Assembly (NCBI GenBank): GCA_951812925.1
Contig: OX638370.1
Span: forward strand, 102,500,897-102,564,896
Reading direction: 5' to 3'
Origin: Calliopum simillimum
Lineage: Eukaryota; Arthropoda; Insecta; Diptera; Lauxaniidae
Length of the DNA: 64,000 nucleotides
Part shown: piece by piece, positions 21,801 through 31,505 of the stretch
Position numbering within the stretch: the first letter of the stretch is position 1
Layout of the letters: every line of letters begins with the position of its first letter
Position numbers and translations under genes: made by a program
The notes under the pieces: model-generated
Seen by the model: only the letters and a program-made list of their open reading frames with translations
Database searches by the model: none
What the model was told of the DNA's origin: nothing

Positions 21801-24800
21801 GATCCGCTTGAAACTTTTCGAGATTCACCCTCGAAATGTCGACACGTTTTTTCTTTTGCTCGTCGGTTAACATTTTCGGCATCCAACGCAGAGAACTTTT
21901 TCATATGCAGTTCGTTCGCAAAAATTCTTTGGACACTGCCATATGAAATCCTTGTGACCTCAGCTATATGCCTTATGGTCACTTTTCGATCTGCCAACAC
22001 GACTTCTTCGACTTCTTTCACATTGTCTGCAGTTTGGGACGTGGATAGGCGTCCCTCGCGATGTTCAGCTACTGTAGATGTTCTACCCAGATTAAGCTCC
22101 TTTGAAAAGCGCGCACTATAGAATATGGAGGAGCAGAGTCCCCCAATGTTTCCACTAGGTCGCTGTGTATGTCCTTGGTAGACATTTTTTTCAAACAGAG
22201 GTACTTGATGACAGCTCTGATTTAGTTTTTCTACATTTTGATGTTTTCTCTTCGACTGTTCATATTCAAATAAATGTAGCTCCCGGGAATCGTGGCCTAT
22301 TTATGCTGACCTAGTAGATATATCGTCGCCTGAGTTTTCTTTTGCCCCATACACCTTTTCGTTAAAAAGGCAAAAGCACATTAACTGTATCGACACAAGC
22401 ACAAGTTATTTTTTTTTGCTTTTTCAACGAAGTTGCGTATGGAGCAAACGAGAGTTCAGGCGACGATATGAGGAAGCAAAAAATTTTTTTTTTCATATTT
22501 TTACTATATGTGCTCTACAAATATCCTATTATCATTATTTTCGGATCACTCCTCATATACGGATATCGGATAGTCATAATCATTTTTGATCAAACTATAC
22601 CTTCAAAATTTTCCAATAGGACCCTACTTCTCAGAGATATCACCCTTTGAAGTAGAAAACCGATTTATGGCCAATAGATGATTAAAAATTGTATTCCTTT
22701 ACTTCAGCGGCACATAACTCGGAAAATAAGCGTCCAATTGGAAAAGCTCATAGGTATAGTTTCATATTTAAAAAGTTCTGCAACTTCAAGCATAAATACC
22801 TCCAAATCTAGCAGGCACATAACCTTTTCTAACCATTGTTTCGAATTCAAAGCCAAAAACGAGTGGATTCGGATTCTACAATATGTTCAAAAATACAACA
22901 CTTCTGTCGGAAACACTGTTTTTATTCGGCATAGATGGCGCTGGTTTTGACAAAAATAAACTTCAAAATAAAAACATTGGTACCATAAAGTTTGTGAAAA
23001 AAGCTTTTAATTAAAAAAGCAAAAGTTCATTCTGTCTGTCTGTCCGTTAAAATTTTTTTAATTTTTTTTTTAAACAATATGATTCCATGAAATTTAGTAC
23101 ACTGACGACGAAGCGTCAAACGTCAAAGTTAGCTCGTCGGATAGAAAATGAGCGAAATCGGTCAACGAACATGGCTACCGACCATATAAAAAATATATTC
23201 AAAATCCATATTTAGTAGTATTTTTCACGACAATGCAACCAAAACACACTTACATACTAGGAACTGTAAGCGCAAGCTCTGAGCAAAAACTCGGACAAGA
23301 GGGTACGGTACCTACTATACAAGCAAAAGCTTCAAAATGCTACACTTAAAAAGTTTTTTGAGATAATCCAACTAATTTTCACTCAGGCACTAAGAACAGT
23401 AAAAAAATCCGAAAGATTCGAGCAAAAACTATGTAAATTCAGACAAGAGGTCATGGCACCCTCACAAGAAAAATTTTCAAAATACTGCAGTGCAGGGTAT
23501 TCAATGTTTGGCTAGGCTAAAGGTAACACCCCTACTAGTTTTTTTTGAAATTTTCATTTTTAAACGAACTTTTTATAAAAGATATGAAGTATTTTTTAAT
23601 CAAATATTACTATATAAAACTTTCAAGTTTCAAAGATAAGTTTTAATTTTTAATATTGATTATACTCTCCGATTTTTTTCAAAATTTTTTGTAGTAAACT
23701 TTTATATATTTGACAAATTTTAAGGCTAGTTTTGCCAAACGATGGGATCTGTTTCTGAATATTATTTAAATTTTTAAAAAATCTATCTTTTGTTTATTAC
23801 TCACAATCATTCGAAGTTTATTTTGGTAATTTCTTAAGAAAAGCTTCAGGAAGCAATTAACAAACACTTCGATTAATATATAAATTTTTTAGTCTTAGTT
23901 TATTTAGCTAATTATTTTATTCTCCATAATATTTTAGGGTTGGGTTAATCATTTCAAAATATTTTAACCCTGCCCATCGATGCAATCCATAAAATATGTT
24001 TTAATCAGAGTTAATGAGATGTCAGCTGAAATTGGCATTGTGTTGTTGTCTCTCTAAAGCTGCCGCATGTGCCATCTATCATAAATGTTTTTTACTAAAC
24101 TGCAGCATAATGAAAGGTGTGTTAGACCATATATTAGGCTTTGTTTCATTTTGTTTTTTGTAGCTACCGCATTAATTTGTATTGGCATGCCTCAATGCCA
24201 TCATGCACTACTTCAGTGATGCTCCAGAACGATATGGCTCAAACATAATGCGTGACAATGGCGGCAATTTTTACGCAGCGCGAGTACAATATTTTTTGTA
24301 CGGTAGGTTAGTTTTGCCAACAGATGCCAGAAAATATGACAACACGAGCCGAGCCGAGAGACATAAAATGACGCGTGCTGCTTTAGATTTAGAGATTAAG
24401 TGAGCATTTGTATGTAACCTATATTAGGGTGGTTTTTATTTTTAGATTTGGAATTTTTTTTTCCATTTTTAGGGATGAAATTGACACAAAAGTTACTTAT
24501 TCAATCTTGACAATAGGTTTGAAATCTGTTAAAAATCTACTTTGTATGTATGTATGTATTCTCCTTTAACTCCTAGGAGGAGCATAGGGCCAAAAAAAAA
24601 ATCTACTTTAGTCATATGCAAAACATTTAAGATATTCCTTAAAACGTGTAAATGTCTCGAAAACCTCGTAAACACCTAAAAACTGTCAAAATCAAAACAA
24701 AATTCGACAATTTTACGTGTAACAAGGATTTCGACGAACTCACACGTTTTGTGAAGCAAATTGTGGAACTAGTTAATTTTTGACTTAAATTGAATATTTC

Positions 24801-27800
24801 AACTTCAATTAATTGCAACGTAAAAAAAAAACAAAAACTGTAAAAACTGTGTGGTAACTCCAATACGCTTAAAGTTTTCAAAGTGGTGTAGTGAAAGCGT
24901 TATTTGAGGTAATGTTATAAAATTTAGCCCAGACACTAAGAATAGTAAGTGGAAGTTCTGAGCCTGAGGGCCTGGTAGCACGATCAAATATGTTCCGATC
25001 GGGACCAAATTTTTTTTGCATGGTTTCTATACTTAGGAGACCAAAATAAGAACAGAAAAAATATCTGCTTCTATATCAAGTAAGTACCTTAAATTGCTTT
25101 AACATTTTTACAGTGTTCACTTCATATTACCTGAAATCAAATCTTATTCATATGTATCAAATAGTTTCAGAGATATGACAAATTTGATTTTTTTAAAAGG
25201 AGGGGGCCTGACCCCGCCCATTTTTTATGAAACATTTTTTTCCCAGTGCCAATTACATATGTACCGAGTCTCATTCCCCTGAGTCCAATATTTCCAGAGA
25301 TACAAGAATTTCGGGTCGAGGGGGAGTGGCACCGCCCATTTTTTTATTGGATGCAAATAACTTAAGCATTGTTCATACATATACTAAATCTCATTCACTT
25401 ATCTAAAATAGTTTCAAAGATAGGACTGATTCTTGCGATTAAGGCCCCATTTTTTCATATAAATAGCGTTTTTCCGAACTTCAACGGCCTTGCGGCACAG
25501 TCAAATATTTTCCGATCGGAACCAAAATTTTTATGCTTGATACTTAAGCCAATAGGAAAGTTTTTAGCTCCTGGGAGCAAGGTTTTTTTCATTTCTAATT
25601 TTTCCCATACAACTAATGATAGGTACCCAAGGGTGCTTTAGAATAAAAAACTTTGTTCTTACAAAAGTTTTGGCGTTTCAAAATTATAATTTTTTTTTTT
25701 GGGGGTACAGATAATATTCACGTCCCAAAATCGATTTTTTACGTTTTGATTTTTTACTCAAAATCGGGGCATCTAACGAAAAAAGTGTAATATGAAAAAA
25801 ATCCTTAGAATTGTCTAAAGAATTCGTATGAATTTCAAAATTTTTGGAATTTTTTTTTTATTTGTTCAAAAAATTTATCAAATTGAGTTTTCAACACAAT
25901 ACTAGGTTTGCTTACTTTTTTTTATGTTTTAATTTTTTTGACCAAGTTTTGTAAAAATATAAAATAACTCAAAAAATTCTGAAAAAATTCACACGTATTT
26001 TTTGGACAATTCCAAGCATTTTTTGCCATATACATTTTTTTCGTAAGTTCCCTTGCTTTCGAGTAAAAAATCGTTTTTCCGATCTCGTTATTGAAAAACG
26101 TAAAAAAATCGATTTTTGAAACCAAATATTATCTATACCCAAAAAACAAAAAAATGTTAATGCCAAAATTTTTGTAAGACCATAATATTTATTACTAAAG
26201 CAATCTTGGGCATCCATTTCATAATGAAAAAAAAGTTATGACCAAAAAACATATTTTTATTTAGTCAAAATAGGCCTTCTGTAGAATCAACGTGACTGAT
26301 GCTAAATGACATAGTTTTCTACCTCACAAATTTTAAATTGAAAATCTTTTAAAAAAGCAGAACTTTCCTTTGAAAGTTGCTTCACCTTATCTTGTTAAGT
26401 TAACGTGGGATCAGCAAATCTTCGAAAGGATTTTATTTGTCCCGAACCATTTTGTATATGTAACAAATCTCATATATGATGCATTTTTTTTTAGGGTCTT
26501 GGCATCGCCCATTTTCCCAGTGGACATTATTGGTCCTGGTGCTCTTTATTAAACCTCATTCATGTTTTCAAAAATATGATGAAGTGATTTTTGAGTAGGC
26601 GTGATGTGATGTCGAACCTTGTGCCTGAAAAAGTGTTTTTGCGGGGAGTTCTTCTTGATTACTTTAATATGAAGAAAACTGCTACCAAAAGTCCTAGTAT
26701 TTTGGTGAAAGTTTATGGTGAACATGGTCTAGCTGAGCAAACGTGCCAAAAGTGGTTTGCACGATTTAAAAGTGGTGATTTTGGCTTAGAAGACGAAGAA
26801 CGTCTTGGTCAGCCAAAAAAGTTTGAAGACGAAGGAATGGAAGAATTACTCGATGATGAATGTTGCCAAACACAAGAAGAACTTGCGAAATCGCTGGGAG
26901 GCACTTAAGCAGCCATTTCAAAATGTTCAAAAGCAGCCGGATACATTCAAAAGCAAGGAAATTAGGTGCCATATGATTTGAAGCCGAGAGATGTGGAAAG
27001 ACGATTTTGCATGTTCGAAATACTGCTTGAACGCTACAAAAAGAAGTAATTTTTGCATTGGATCGTGACTGGAGATGAAAAATGGATCCATTACGACAAC
27101 CCGAAACGCAAACATTCATATGTGAAACCCGGACGACCAAACGCGAAGTCATAATTTTTCAACATGACAACGCTCGGACACATATTGGAAGACCGGTTAA
27201 AAACTATTTGGAAAATATTGGATGGGGAATTTTGGCTCACCCGCCTTACAGCCTGGAGCTTGTCCCGTCCGACTATCATTTATTTCGGTCTATGCAAAAC
27301 GCTCTCACCAGGATACGCTTCACTTCAGAAAGGGTATCAGAAATTGGCTTGATTCATTTTTGGCCTCAAAACTGGAGCAGTTCTTTTGGCGTGGAATCCA
27401 TATGTTACCAGAAAGATGAGAAAAAGAAGTGGCTAACGATGGACAATACTTTGAATAATACTATTTAACATGTTTTTCTTAAATAAATGTTCAAATTTTT
27501 TAAAAAACCGCATGAATTAAGTTATTGACCAATAGTTTCAGAGATATAGTGATCAAATTATTAAGCTCACAGTTTTCTTTTCTGTGGAAATGCCGATATC
27601 ACAAAAATCACATAAAATCACATACAAAATTGTTGAACCTCCTCTTAATTTTTAATGTCAATTCAATTCATAGTACATTTGTAATAAAAAACTATTTGTT
27701 GGTTTTTAGTTGGTTGTGTGTCATTGTTGCTTTTGTTTTTTCACTCTGCTACAAACTTACGCTTGCGCATACTGATGAATTATTCAATAAGGTCAAAAAA

Positions 27801-28693
27801 CGAAAGGGGTTCCACAGAATACCTTTACAAGGTTGAATGTGCTGGAAGCATTTTTTTTTTTTGTTTGTTCATCTCCTTCTTGTTCTATACACACTTGTTG
27901 CTGGCTTACGGCCAGTCTAAATTGGGGGCATTACCCCCTCAAGCGGCGCCAAATGAAACTAATGCCGCTTCTACTGATGTTGCTAAATTTAATGCCGCGC
28001 TTTTGTTTTATTATACTTTATATTTTTAATTACGATTTTTAACAATTGATTGTAAGTATGTGCCTATGAGTATGTTCGTATGTAAGTATTTGTGTATGAT
28101 TATTAAAAATAAATAAAAAAAAACTTTATGTGTTTCGCCATTAATTAAAATAATTTTTTTTTTGCGATTGTCTAGTCAAATGAGAATTCAAGGACAGTGA
28201 TTATGTCAAAACAAGCCTCTCTAACGAATATACATTCTAGCGAAAGATCATGTTCATTATTAGAAAACAAAAAACCAAGGTTGCCAGGATTCTCTTTAGC
28301 ATAAATACTTATGTTGTTTGTGAAAAAATTATTAAATTTGATTCGGCATATTTTGCGCCAAAGCGTTACAAAGGGGTTTTCATAAAATAAATTTTGTAAG
28401 TATGCATAGTATAGACAAAGCTCGACTTGTATTATTTGGCTAAGAAATTCACACTTAAAAACATTGAATTTAATTAAATTAAATTAATTAGATTAAAATA
28501 AAACTAAATTAAAATAACCAAGTTTGTATTCTGTTGAGATAAGTGTATCTACATACATATATCTGTACTTACCATTTCGTGCTGAAACCAATTGGTTATC
28601 AACAGTCAGACCGTTAATTCCATTCAAAGGCAGCAAGATGAAGATGAAGCATAATACAGCGTTTGTCATGAAATCATTTTTGAAATCAGTCAT
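18832..28693 (-). CDS. secreted PAN/apple-domain protein with Pro/Gly-rich region (four exons, 3' incomplete)
   Basis: Exons in order are 28573-28693, 20247-20382, 18956-20151 and 18832-18892. Carried-over bases are 1, 2, 1 and then 2, and every junction keeps the frame (for example G+AT gives Asp before CFER). The visible 504 residues are a signal peptide (hydrophobic VLCFIFILLPL, about residues 13-23), a PAN/apple domain at about 42-128 with six cysteines (42, 69, 73, 80, 95, 127), a Gly run, a Pro run, and a long region rich in Pro, Tyr, Asn and Gly. In insects PAN domains occur in apical matrix proteins that also carry a ZP domain, such as nompA, trynity and neyo. A ZP domain may lie in exons beyond the window. 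The protein is probably extracellular and cuticle- or matrix-linked. I cannot name the ortholog. Confidence 0.85.
18956..20151 (-). CDS. PAN gene exon 3: end of PAN domain and Pro/Gly/Tyr-rich region
   Basis: Acceptor CTTCTTTGCAG precedes 20151 and donor GTAAGT follows 18956. The 1196 bases give 398 codons. The start, VHRRGNGTCQLS, and FDPDFDLYARKTNCFD finish the PAN domain. Then come seven Gly, seven Pro (NRPPPPPPPT), and about 270 residues of irregular RPxYxxP-type sequence with many Tyr-Gly and Asn-Arg-Pro. The region is low complexity and lacks cysteine, so it is probably an extended, disordered linker. Open frames on the opposite strand here are shadows. Confidence 0.9.
20247..20382 (-). 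CDS. PAN gene exon 2: first half of the PAN domain
   Basis: Acceptor TTCAATTTCAG precedes 20382 and donor GTACGT follows 20247. The 136 bases read CFERIALEAMLPFEK, then a stretch with KMCKDKC, ending KCQSISF. This holds cysteines 1-4 of the domain, and the CFxR start is usual for PAN modules. The 95-bp intron to exon 3 (20152-20246) is a short intron typical of flies. Confidence 0.9.
20383..21127. other. first-intron sequence, no feature
   Basis: The 3' end of the 8.2-kb intron. It has TTATATATTTATATATTTATTT-like simple sequence near 20670 and no exon or transposon end before the mariner at 21128. Confidence 0.5.
21128..22240 (-). mobile_element. mariner element, irritans-like, decayed
   Basis: The plus-strand left end TGAGGTGATCCAAAAGTAAT looks like a mariner TIR. 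No matching inverted copy is found at the right side, where a MITE begins at 22320. About 1.1 kb of transposase sequence is recognisable on the minus strand in several frames. It is located in the first intron of the PAN gene, in the same orientation as the gene. Confidence 0.75.
21233..22230 (-). pseudogene. mariner transposase, broken by frameshifts
   Basis: N-terminal helix-turn-helix pieces (IVRAF; KVTIRHIAEVTRISYGSVQR at about 21933-21990) are followed by FVTMDETWIHNF with the first catalytic Asp, SAEKVMASVSWDAEG, the LFHQD block with the second Asp, and HPPFSPDLAPSDFYLF with the third Asp (DD34D type). VTMDETW and the order of blocks point to the irritans side of mariner. At least three frame changes and an early stop make it inactive. 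Confidence 0.85.
22320..22469. mobile_element. 150-bp MITE, TIR ATATCGTCGCCTGA
   Basis: The left arm starts ATATCGTCGCCTGAGTTTTC and continues to a CCATAC..CAACG-like block. The right arm is its inverse, ending TCAGGCGACGATAT. The arms are about 45 bases with some mismatches around a ~60-base centre. It lies directly next to the decayed mariner. No unambiguous target duplication. Confidence 0.8.
22470..23023. other. intron sequence, no gene
   Basis: AT-rich sequence with CATAACTCGGAAAATA-type lines that recall degenerate repeat units. The overlapping short ORFs are not convincing. Confidence 0.4.
23024..23538 (+). mobile_element. Helitron-like repeat, 5'-truncated, two internal units
   Basis: It begins within the CTGTCTGTCTGTCCG block, so the TATACCC head is missing. 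GTCAACGRACAYGGC and CACGACAATGCAACCAAAAC blocks follow, then two internal units with GACAAGAGG near 23290 and 23440. The tail AATGTTTGGCTAGGCTAAAG, a slightly mutated hairpin, then ACACCCCTACTAG, ends at 23538 before a T run. This is the same 3' end as at 11396 and 32999. Confidence 0.75.
23539..24543. other. intron sequence; one unexplained GC-richer patch
   Basis: Mostly AT-rich. Between 24170 and 24400 the base composition rises and a 73-codon plus-strand ORF is open. I recognise no domain and no splice context for it. Confidence 0.3.
24544..24596 (-). mobile_element. 53-bp LINE 3'-tail insertion with target duplication
   Basis: On the minus strand it reads GGCCCTATGCTCCTCCTAGG, AGTTAAAGGAGAATACA and then TACA repeats. 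It is flanked by a perfect 13-base direct repeat AAAAATCTACTTT (24531-24543 and 24597-24609). The same sequence follows LINE protein tails at 38108-38264 and 42533-42577. It is therefore an extremely 5'-truncated LINE copy whose 3' end is a TACA microsatellite. Confidence 0.85.
24990..25620. repeat. GC-box tandem repeat units
   Basis: Units of about 120 bases recur, each with a CTCATTC line, a CAGAGATA or CAAAGATA line, and a box such as GACCCCGCCCATTTTT (25210) or GGCACCGCCCATTTTT (25329). Similar units resume at 26370 after the foldback. No coding capacity. Confidence 0.55.
25621..26310. mobile_element. foldback element, diverged copy of the 43979-45034 family
   Basis: The left half has GGGTGCTTTAGAATAAA, CTTACAAAAGTTTTGGCGTT, CCAAAATCGATTTTTTACG and GGGGCATCTAACGAAA. 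The right half repeats them inverted (TTTTTTCGTAAGTTCCCTTG, ACGTAAAAAAATCGATTTTT, CCAAAATTTTTGTAAG, CTTGGGCAT). The arms are about 230 bases with a ~130-base centre. The outermost arm parts of the full copy are degraded here. No ORF of note. Confidence 0.7.
26604..27510 (+). mobile_element. mauritiana-like mariner, internally deleted, TIRs lost
   Basis: Plus-strand mariner sequence starts close to its initiation codon and ends in the A-rich 3' flank after the transposase stop. No terminal inverted repeat is visible at either side. Compared with a normal ~1.3-kb mariner, about 0.2 kb between the first and second catalytic blocks is missing. Inserted in the repeat at 26360-27640, within the first intron of the PAN gene. 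Confidence 0.75.
26609..27466 (+). pseudogene. mariner transposase with catalytic changes and a deletion
   Basis: The first frame (MSNLVPEKVFLRGVLLDYFN, then the GDFGLEDEERLGQPKKFEDE linker) carries the paired helix-turn-helix region. After two stops come VPYDLKPRDVERRF and VTGDEKWIHYDNPKRKHSYV with the first Asp. A deletion then joins this to QHDNARTH with the second Asp and HPPYSLELVPSDYHLF. In the last block the usual PD has become LE, so the third catalytic Asp is changed to Glu. Inactive on several counts. Confidence 0.85.
27775..28029 (+). CDS. possible small secreted or GPI-like protein (weak)
   Basis: An 84-codon ORF lies antisense within the PAN gene's first intron. A strongly hydrophobic run SIFFFCLFISFLFYTHLLLA is followed by YGQSKLGALPPQAAPNETNA, with an NET glycosylation site, and a hydrophobic end AALLFYYTLYF. 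This layout (signal-like segment, short polar Ala/Pro part, hydrophobic tail) resembles a tiny GPI-anchored peptide. AATAAA occurs at 28108. Against it, the T-rich hydrophobic run partly comes from a poly-T tract, the ATG is well upstream of the hydrophobic run, and no homologue is known to me. An upstream splice may supply a better start. Confidence 0.25.
   Translation: MNYSIRSKNERGSTEYLYKVECAGSIFFFCLFISFLFYTHLLLAYGQSKLGALPPQAAPNETNAASTDVAKFNAALLFYYTLYF
28110..28572. other. first-intron sequence beside exon 1
   Basis: AT-rich with TTAAATTAAATTAA simple sequence near 28470. No exon, transposon end or RNA gene seen. Confidence 0.45.
28573..28693 (-). CDS. PAN gene exon 1: start codon and signal peptide
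   Basis: The exon encodes 40 residues plus one base. It ends ARN followed by the donor GTAAGT (28567-28572 on the plus strand as ACTTAC). The start chosen is MTDFKND at 28691-28693. An in-frame upstream ATG (28708, MQVFK) and a downstream one (MTNAV) are possible, but all give the same signal peptide. The core NAVLCFIFILLPLNGING has a clear hydrophobic run and a small-residue cleavage region. The one-base overhang joins exon 2 to give Asp-Cys-Phe. Confidence 0.8.
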
Positions 28694-29488
28694 TTTAAAA
28701 ACTTGCATTAATTAATTAATTATATATATTTGTGTTGTTGTATAATTTGCAGCATTAATATTCAATTTGTTTTTCGTACTTTTTTTGCGTTAAATCATAA
28801 TAAATCAATTTAAAAGCGTTTGTTATAAAAAGTTGAAAATTTCACTTGGTTATTTTTAAAAAAAAAAAAAAATATTCGTTTTTTTCTGTTTGTTAAATTT
28901 ACACCTATTGTTGTGTATTTTTAACAATCCGTTTGTTTCAACCGTTATGAATCTGCTACGTTTGATGAAATTCGCGACGATACTGAAGAATGGCATCAAC
29001 GCTTAGATCCATTGAACCGTTTGTTCCTCCTGTTTCCGCTAAAAGATTTAATTTTGTTGTTGTTGTTGTTGCTGTTGTTGTCACAGACTGTGACTTTTTT
29101 TTAACGTATTAGTTGTCTTTGTTTTTTTTTTTTTTTTTTTTGTTTTCTTCTTTCTTCACGTGTCTTTCTTTTCTTATTTGAGATTATTTAGATTTAAATA
29201 CGAAAGATTTCACTAATTTACGACAAAACTTAATTGGGAAAAAAGAATAGCAAAAACTGTCAGATTGAGTAATACAAAGAAGAAGAAATTAGTTAGAGGG
29301 AATAGCGAATAAAAAACTGTTAAGCTGCCAAGTAATTAAAATGAATTTAAATTATTTGCATGCAAAAAAAAGAGCTTTTAAGTCGTGGTGTTACACACAG
29401 CTTTTTAGTAATCGTAATGATACACAGTCCTGCTCCGAAGTGCAGAATTCGCTATTCTATCCAGTCGTAAGTCTTCACTGATTACATA
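28694..29488 (-). promoter_or_regulatory. probable 5' UTR and promoter of the PAN gene
   Basis: Upstream of the start codon there is no acceptor close by, so the leader is probably contiguous. On the minus strand it is A-rich and carries CAACAACAACAACAACA (plus-strand GTT run at 29055-29087), a common feature of fly leaders. Poly-T at 29126-29141 would be poly-A in the transcript sense. I see no confident TATA box or initiator, so the transcription start is not placed. The hairpin MITE at 29489 marks the outer limit. Confidence 0.4.
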
Positions 29489-29788
29489 GGCCCACAAAAA
29501 AAAAGTACCCAGCGCGAAAGATCAGACCACCTGAACTTTATGTTTTCGGTGTCGCTAAATCCGAATATAGAGCGAAAATAGCGTAGTTGGTTCCCGTTTT
29601 TTCAGAAATCAGCAATAATGCTGAAAATTTTAAAAAGCTCAGATTTTAGCATCATTGCTGATTTCTGAAAAAAAACGGGAACCAACTCCGCTATTCTGGC
29701 ACTATATTCGGATTTAGCGACCCCGAAAAATATAAGTTCAGGTGGTCTGATCTTTCGCGCAGGCTACTTTTTTTTTATTTTGTGGGCC
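29489..29788. mobile_element. 300-bp near-perfect hairpin MITE
   Basis: The two halves are inverted copies almost throughout. GGCCCACAAA, AAAGATCAGACCACCTGAAC, CGCTAAATCCGAATATAG, GTTGGTTCCCGTTTTTTCAG and AAATCAGCAATAATGCTGAAA in the left half all return inverted in the right half, with about ten mismatches and a centre of about 20 bases. A transcript would form a long double strand. It separates the PAN gene promoter region from the repeats further right. Confidence 0.85.
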
Positions 29789-29929
29789 TCACTGTGGGCT
29801 AGAATCTATATATAAATAGGCAAACGAAATCGGTTCGGTCCCTGTTTCTATACCTAAATCTAAACCGATTTGCTTGATTTTTTTTTTTGTTGGAAAGGTT
29901 GTAAGGAGGAGCAGTGCATAGGACTATAT

Positions 29930-30440
29930 TTTTTTTTAAAGTGGGCGGTGCCACGCCCCTAAATGGGAAAAACGCTCTAACAGCTAAACCGCTTCATCGA
30001 TTTTAACGAAATTTGGTACGGAGATAGGGTTAGCACTAAGAAACGGTAAAATGACCATTATGTTTTTCAGTGAGCGGTGCCACGCCCCTAAATGGAAAAA
30101 ACGAAATTTGGTATGGAAATAGGATTGGCACTAAGGAACGATAACATGACCATCATGTTTTCAGTGGGCAGTGCTACGTCCCTAAATGGAAGAAACACTC
30201 TCACGGCGAAAATACTGCATACGATTTTTATGAAATTTGGTATAGATATAGAGTTAGCACTATATATTGTAGCACGATAGCATGATTGATTTTGATGAAT
30301 TTTGGTATAGAAAGATATCAAAAACTGTTTGCTCTTTAGTAGGAGTTACACGCCTCTACATGGAAAGTACGATATTGCAACTTAACTGTTGCACCGATGC
30401 AGATAGCCCGAACCCTAAGGAAGAATATTAAAAGCTTTTT
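29930..30440. repeat. GC-box tandem repeat, four units
   Basis: GGTGCCACGCCCCTAAATGG occurs near 29946 and 30074, with mutated forms near 30163 (TGCTACGTCCCTAAATGG) and 30341. Each is associated with an AAATTTGGTATRGA phrase. Unit spacing varies from about 90 to 180 bases, so units have been partly deleted. Antiparallel ORFs here come from the repeats. Confidence 0.65.
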
Positions 30441-31505
30441 GTGTTTTATCGGCCAAGGAAGGGTATAAAAACATTTTCCTTTATTTTATGGTCAAATCGA
30501 AATGGTCGAATTTCGGCCACAAGGCGAACTCTAGTTTTTTTAAATCGGCAAAATACAAAAACTATAGTTTAGAATTTTTGATTTTTATGTCACTTATTTG
30601 AAAGTACATGAATTTGTATATCTTGTGTCAAAAAATTGGTATCGTCACATTCATACTTTTGATCGTACAATTGTTAGAAGTTTGTCATTTAAAGTGTGTT
30701 TTTAAAAAATATTTATTTGAAAGTAAACGGTTCACGCGAAGTGAAATATATTCCAAGCCGCACAGTAAATTTTAAAACGGCGTACAAGACAATAATTAAA
30801 AAGATAAGTAAATGCATTTGTAGAAAAATATTTGTCATCATTCTTAATATTGTATGTGAAAATGGATCTCAAATAGGTGCGTTCAATTTAACTGTGAAAA
30901 TCTTATAACCTAAAAGAAAAATAGTTATATACCCTGGAGATCCCTGGCTTTTGCGTATTGCAGATAAAGTACTAATTCTATTGAGACCCAAAATCAATAT
31001 AAATTTGCTCCTGCACTGTCCCCTCAAAAATTTTGTGTACGTAAAACTTATGCGATGTGGATTAAAAAATTGTTTTCTATTAATGCATTTTTACATAAAT
31101 TTTAATTAATAATTTAAGGTTCTAGTTATGCAAATAGCTGCTATCGTTCCTCTATATTATTTTTTAATTCCTTGGTTCGTAGGATTTGAGGCAAAAACCA
31201 GAAAAATCCATATTTAAAAAATGAACTTAGTAGAAAAATAAAAAAAAATGTTTACTTTTTGGCATAAATTTTTTTCTCAAAATTTTTATGAAATTGGAAA
31301 TCAGTAGGCCAGAAAACTTAAAAATTGTCTTTCAATACTTGAGTTAAGGGGTTTCCATAATTTTGCCGATTTTAAAAAATTCTAGCCCACTGTGGGCATG
31401 TGTTATTTTTAGTAAAAATGATATCAGATATTTTGTTTTTGGTGTCGCTGATTTCAAATCTTGGAGTAATTTTTCAAATATCAAAATATCGGACCTAAAA
31501 TAGCG
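30441..31505. other. no gene seen
   Basis: AT-rich sequence. The 70-codon plus-strand ORF at 30696-30908 has no domain and ends in ordinary intergenic sequence. Confidence 0.35.

Larger units (their letters stand above)
26360..27640. repeat. GC-box/foldback repeat interrupted by a mariner
   Basis: AACAAATCTCATATATGATG and GGCATCGCCCATTTTCCCAG (about 26500) resemble the unit at 52130-52200. The sequence after the mariner, CAGAGATATAGTGATCAAAT and TTTTCTGTGGAAATGCC (about 27540-27594), resembles the continuation at 52260-52320. The mariner at 26604-27510 has thus split one repeat copy. Confidence 0.55.

Noticed and set aside
24182..24403. 73-codon ORF in a GC-richer patch of the first intron
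   Set aside because: No domain, no splice context and no strand agreement with the gene, so it is not supported as a gene.
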